From a virus: 64,000 nucleotides of DNA. A program made the translations under genes and the position numbers. Under the pieces are notes generated by a model. It was not told the DNA's origin. It made no database searches and saw only the letters and a program-made list of their open reading frames with translations. Below, one piece after another: positions 60,491 through 64,000 of the stretch (its first letter is position 1; the number at the start of each line of letters is the position of its first letter). The DNA lies in IMG/VR virus record IMGVR_UViG_3300027733_000040, positions 32,989 to 96,988 of that record; one strand, written 5' to 3'.

Positions 60491-60497
60491 AAATATA
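60491..60497 (+). promoter_or_regulatory. AAATATA late-promoter-like box before portal
   Basis: GTAAATATATTTATTTTAG has the AAATATA core 25 bases before the portal ATG (60523), which has GGAG at six bases. It likely starts the head-gene transcript. The rest of the 118-base gap holds a hairpin and only a seven-codon frame. Confidence 0.45.
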
Positions 60498-60522
60498 TTT
60501 ATTTTAGGGCTTGGAGCGGCAT

Positions 60523-63015
60523 ATGGCTAGCAATTGGTTAATATTCGATAGACTACGTGCCCTGACGAGGCAAAATAGAATATATCAGTCGGAAAGGATT
60601 TTTCAAGACCAAACAAACCTTGATAGATTAACATCCGGCGGTGATTTTCTCGATTTTAACCAGCAAGCTGCTATTCTTGACCAGACCAATCTTCAGATAA
60701 ATCGCCTAGAGAGATATAAAGACTATGAGCAGATGGATCAGACTGGCGAAATCAGTTTAGCTCTTGATCTATATGCAGATGAAGCCTGTTTAGTGGGTAG
60801 TACCCCGATTTTATTAGTTAATGGTTCAACTATTACGATCGAAAAGCTAGCCCAAGCCGGCAGCGAGCACGAATTTATAGTAATAGCTTATGACATCGAA
60901 AATCAGAAATTCGTTCCAGCTGTCGCTAAAGGCGCCAGAATTACTGGGACTGATGTCGATACTATTCGCGTGATCTTTGAAGACGGCACCATAATCACTA
61001 ACACTGCTGAACATCTATATTTAACTGAGACTGATGAATATATTCGTGCCTCCGAATTAAAGCCTGGGCAACGGATTCGTTCATTTACTATCATTAATGC
61101 CGACATCACTGGTGCACCTATAGATGCGCCGACTGAAGAAGACGGCGAAAAGGTGGTAAAAGCGATAGAAGATGCTGGTAAAGCCGATAAGGTATATGAC
61201 ATAGAGGTTCCTGAGCACCATAATTTTGCTGTAGGAACAGGCCCTAATTTTTTAATAGTACACAATAGTTTAGTCGATCCTGAGCGTAAGCATACACTAA
61301 TTATTAGAGCACGTTCAATCCGTTTGAAGCGAGAACTCGAAAGCCTATTCTATAACACTTTAAATTGGGATACACTTTGCCGGCCTACCATTAGGTATCT
61401 GTGCAAGTACGGCGATATGCCGTTTGAGATCACGCTTGACGCTGACCGGACATCGGTGGCGGCTCTTAAGTTTATGAATGTGTATAACTTCACAAGGATT
61501 GAGACCCGTTATGGTGATCTGATCGGCTTCTTTCACATGGACAGCATGTGGCCGAAACCCATATTTTTACATCCTTGGCAAGTGATGCATCTTCGATTGA
61601 CCAATTTTGAAAACTTTTATGCGCCCTACGGGAAATCGATCTTGGACGGCGGTAGGAAGGCATTTAAGCAATTGCGATTGATGGAAGATGCAGCTCTGAT
61701 CTATAGGATCACGAGAGCGCCAGAACGACGTAAGTTCATTATACCTGTCGGTATGATACCGCCCAAAGAAGTTCCTGAATATATGCAGATGATTGCGAGG
61801 AATTTTAAGAGGCAGAGGTTCTATAACCCTACCACTGGTTCTTTCGATGAACGATATAGTCCGCTAATCCAAGAGGATGATTATTTCTTACCGAAACGCA
61901 GTGACGGTACTGGTCCTGATGTCGAAATTCTTCAAGGCGGCGAGAACGTCGACAAAATAGCAGATATAGAATACTTCAAAAAGAAAATGGTAGCGCCCAT
62001 GAAAATTCCTTTTGCTAGAGTAGGCATCGGTGAAGGCGCTGGAGAGTCAAGCGAAAAATCTTTATCGCAGAGCCATAGCGAGTTCGCTAAAGCTGTTCAA
62101 TATATCCAAAGAGAAGTGGCGAATGGCTTAACGAAGGTCGCAATTGTCCATCTGGCTCTTAAAGGCTTCTCAGTAGAAGATCTAAAAGGATTCGAAATAG
62201 CACTCACCGCTACCAGTGCTATGGAAGAATTATATAGAATTGAATCTTGGAGAACGAGAGTCGGCGTAATGTCGGATCTTAAGGATCTTGGCTGGTTTCC
62301 TAAGGAATGGATAGTGACTCATTTTACTGATCTTACTCCCGACGAAATCCAAGAGCTTAAAGACTTAGAAATGTTAAGCAAGTCTCCAGAAAGCGAAGAA
62401 GGTGGCGAAGAAGGCGGCGGTGGCGGTGGCGGTGGCGGCGGTGGCGGTGGCGCTATGGGTGGATTAGAAGGTGCCGGCGATGCTCCTCCAGAAGGTGGTG
62501 CTCCTCCAGAGGGTGCTGAAGCCGGTGCTCCTCCAGGTGGTGCCGAAGCCGGTGCTCCTCCAGGTGGTGCTGAAGCTGGTGCTCCTCCGGGCGGTGCTGA
62601 TGCAGGGGGTTTACCGCCGCTTGGTGAGGGCGGCTTTGACGCCAAGGCTCACAAAAAGTTGATTAACGAAATGAAGCGCAAAGAAGTGTCTGGAAGGGTT
62701 AGAACATATTTAGAAAAGATACATGAGAGGCGCGGATTTAGTTATGACGATACTAAGACTTTAAATACTAAATATGAGTATTTAATTGAGTCGAAGGAAC
62801 TTGATGGTCTTTCTAGAAATCAGCCTACGCAAAAGACCAATACTATTCATGATCCTAACCAAGATCAGGAATTATTGGTAGAGTGGTCAGTCCCTAAAAT
62901 CATTAGAGATGAAGTAATTAAGGAGAATTATGACATACTGATGAGGGCTAAAGGGCAACCGATAGCTGAATCGCAGGGCGCTGATATCACAGAACATGAT
63001 TTACCAAAATCATGA
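60523..63015 (+). CDS. Portal protein (gp20-like) with mini-intein
   Basis: The 830-residue precursor forms the dodecameric portal through which DNA enters. It starts with MASNWLIFDRLRALT and has DQTGEISLALDLYADEA just before the intein and SLVDPERKHTLIIRA just after it, where T4 gp20 is continuous. The body has SILDGGRKAFKQLRLMEDAA and KKMVAPMKIPFARVG. The ATG has GGAG six bases upstream. The C-terminal region has a 70-residue Gly/Pro/Glu-rich insertion. Without the intein the protein is about 670 residues, longer than T4 gp20 (524). Confidence 0.88.
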   Translation: MASNWLIFDRLRALTRQNRIYQSERIFQDQTNLDRLTSGGDFLDFNQQAAILDQTNLQINRLERYKDYEQMDQTGEISLALDLYADEACLVGSTPILLVNGSTITIEKLAQAGSEHEFIVIAYDIENQKFVPAVAKGARITGTDVDTIRVIFEDGTIITNTAEHLYLTETDEYIRASELKPGQRIRSFTIINADITGAPIDAPTEEDGEKVVKAIEDAGKADKVYDIEVPEHHNFAVGTGPNFLIVHNSLVDPERKHTLIIRARSIRLKRELESLFYNTLNWDTLCRPTIRYLCKYGDMPFEITLDADRTSVAALKFMNVYNFTRIETRYGDLIGFFHMDSMWPKPIFLHPWQVMHLRLTNFENFYAPYGKSILDGGRKAFKQLRLMEDAALIYRITRAPERRKFIIPVGMIPPKEVPEYMQMIARNFKRQRFYNPTTGSFDERYSPLIQEDDYFLPKRSDGTGPDVEILQGGENVDKIADIEYFKKKMVAPMKIPFARVGIGEGAGESSEKSLSQSHSEFAKAVQYIQREVANGLTKVAIVHLALKGFSVEDLKGFEIALTATSAMEELYRIESWRTRVGVMSDLKDLGWFPKEWIVTHFTDLTPDEIQELKDLEMLSKSPESEEGGEEGGGGGGGGGGGGGAMGGLEGAGDAPPEGGAPPEGAEAGAPPGGAEAGAPPGGAEAGAPPGGADAGGLPPLGEGGFDAKAHKKLINEMKRKEVSGRVRTYLEKIHERRGFSYDDTKTLNTKYEYLIESKELDGLSRNQPTQKTNTIHDPNQDQELLVEWSVPKIIRDEVIKENYDILMRAKGQPIAESQGADITEHDLPKS
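60787..61266 (+). other. Mini-intein in the portal protein
   Basis: The 160-residue intein (precursor residues 89-248) starts CLVGSTPILL, has block B NTAEH (TxxH-like), block F VYDIEVPEHHNFAV, and ends IVHN before Ser. It has no LAGLIDADG or HNH endonuclease motifs, so it can splice but not home. Its removal would join ADEA to SLVDPE, restoring the conserved portal segment. Confidence 0.85.
62401..62610 (+). repeat. Gly/Pro/Ala-coding repeats in portal gene
   Basis: A run of GGTGGC-type hexamers codes for about 14 glycines, followed by four or so near-identical units of about 33 bases (each encoding GGAEAGAPP). This is a low-complexity, slippage-prone array that lengthens the portal's C-terminal region near residues 627-696. 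Confidence 0.75.
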
Positions 63016-63075
63016 AAATATACTTTTTAGCAAAAATTAATTATAACTTTTTCACCGTTTAATGGGAGTATTATT

Positions 63076-64000
63076 ATGGCTCAGAACCAGAACAAAGCGC
63101 TTAGTCCAATAAGAATGGATAGCCGAAAGTTCTTGGGAGCCCTTAACGATTCAGCTCAGGCTAAAGTAGCTTTTTTTGAATCAAAAGTTAAGGAACTAGG
63201 CAAAGCAACTAATAAAAACTGGCGCTTAGCTGCGCTTTATTCGAAAGACCTATACATCGAAGATGTGGGGTCTAATACCTTTTATATCGCAAAGCATCAT
63301 AAGTCCCATGGTGCGATCAATATCACCGATATTCACCCAATCTCTATAGTAGAAAGCCAGAAAGCAGGACTATTCGAAGAATCTTGCTTGCGTTTGGTAA
63401 ATGCTATCGAACGAAATGACCAAAAGGGTATGCAATCTACATTCGGACGCATGAAAGCTCAGCGCTTTACCGGCCGAGTCATCCCAGAATCTGGCATGGT
63501 TTGCAGTAAAGACGGTGTTGTGCGCCGTATTAAAGTTAGAACCCCAGAACAAATTAATGAAGATATCAAAAAGAAAATAGTGGCTTGTGTAGTAGAGTCC
63601 ATCTCTACAAGAGTGATAGTAGAAGACAATCACGCTATCGGCGGCCATTTCATCGACGGCGAACAATTTAATCTGCCAGTTTCTAAATGGGCGACCAAGA
63701 AGTTAACTGCAAAAACCATGCGTAAAGTAGCAATGGAAGCTTATCTGAGTCAAGGTTTTCAAGGACGTATCTATGATGTTGCCTCTTTAATTTCTGAAGG
63801 CAGTGTCGATAAAGCAGTTAATTTGGTAGCGCCATTTTTAGAAGAGTACGAAGAATTTACTCTCTTGAATAGGTCACAAACCAAAGAACTCATTTCAAAC
63901 GCTCTTGCAGCAAAAGCCATATTCAACCCACAGTTATGTGAAGATGTGGCCACGTTGTTTCATAAGACTAACTTGCGAGTAAATCGCAACAAGATTGTTA
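63076..64000 (+). CDS. Partial gene after portal, probable head or core protein
   Basis: The frame starts at ATG 63076 with GGGAG seven bases upstream, and remains open for 308 codons to the window edge. It begins with NQNKALSPIRMDSRKFLGAL and contains SHGAINITDIHPISIVES and GRIYDVASLISEGSVDKAVNLVAPFLE. In T4 the genes after the portal code for prohead core, protease and capsid. No motif identifies it; a core or head-associated protein is a positional guess. An AAATATA box lies at 63016-63022. Confidence 0.6.
   Translation, partial: MAQNQNKALSPIRMDSRKFLGALNDSAQAKVAFFESKVKELGKATNKNWRLAALYSKDLYIEDVGSNTFYIAKHHKSHGAINITDIHPISIVESQKAGLFEESCLRLVNAIERNDQKGMQSTFGRMKAQRFTGRVIPESGMVCSKDGVVRRIKVRTPEQINEDIKKKIVACVVESISTRVIVEDNHAIGGHFIDGEQFNLPVSKWATKKLTAKTMRKVAMEAYLSQGFQGRIYDVASLISEGSVDKAVNLVAPFLEEYEEFTLLNRSQTKELISNALAAKAIFNPQLCEDVATLFHKTNLRVNRNKIV

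Noticed and set aside
1-64000. tRNA genes, CRISPR arrays, insertion sequences, integrase or attachment sites
   Set aside because: No cloverleaf-like run with TTC-loop and CCA, no spaced direct repeats and no transposase or integrase motifs were seen. I could not run a covariance search, so tRNA absence is not proof.

Overview
This window looks like part of the genome of a large, strictly lytic, T4-type contractile-tailed bacteriophage. It is AT-rich and almost fully coding, with many ATGA or TAATG overlaps and strong AGGAG-type ribosome sites. It carries recognisable versions of the T4 module: recombination ATPase gp46, UvsW-type helicase, gp55-like late sigma factor, small and large terminase, portal gp20, tail terminator gp15, sheath gp18, tube gp19, tape measure, gp53, gp5-like spike, gp25 and gp6. 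I saw no integrase, insertion sequence, tRNA or CRISPR array. The host is unknown. Bacterial ribosome sites and a sigma-70 promoter point to a bacterium. NucS, ThyX, a B12-type ribonucleotide reductase and apparent leaderless starts would fit a low-GC actinobacterium, but that is only a guess.

Layout: 1-2905 is a glycan cassette (hexapeptide acetyltransferase, two glycosyltransferases, FkbM methyltransferase). 2906-9959 holds gp46, a NucS/EndoMS-like mismatch endonuclease, a membrane protein, an HNH nuclease and several unknown genes. 10006-16266 is a tightly coupled operon: sigma-like protein, MptE/GT42-like protein, nucleoside deoxyribosyltransferase-like enzyme, DeoC-like protein, a PurZ-type synthetase, a TIM-barrel protein and a C39-like peptidase. 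16268-22216 is one giant virion-type protein with four tandem repeats. 22233-27856 is metabolism and small genes: PD-(D/E)XK nuclease, GDP-fucose-synthase-like enzyme, ThyX and dUTPase. 27857-50022 is the neck, tail and baseplate block, interrupted by a primase. 50331-57956 holds the class II ribonucleotide reductase (with a LAGLIDADG intein), helicase and late sigma factor. 57940-64000 is packaging and head: terminases, a portal interrupted by a mini-intein, and the start of a further gene.

The most interesting signals are: (1) a PurZ-like synthetase with the diagnostic Ser in the active-site loop, suggesting a diaminopurine (Z) genome, next to deoxyribosyltransferase-like and DeoC-like genes that could form a dNMP-disposal pair; (2) a recurring AAATATA or GTATATA box exactly 4-5 nt before ATG codons that lack a ribosome site, suggesting gp55-type late promoters that make leaderless mRNAs; (3) a phage NucS; (4) three sigma-like genes, two with inserted zinc ribbons; (5) two inteins; and (6) a likely +1 frameshift in the tail-assembly gene pair.

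No software was run. All assignments come from reading motifs, gene order and spacing.
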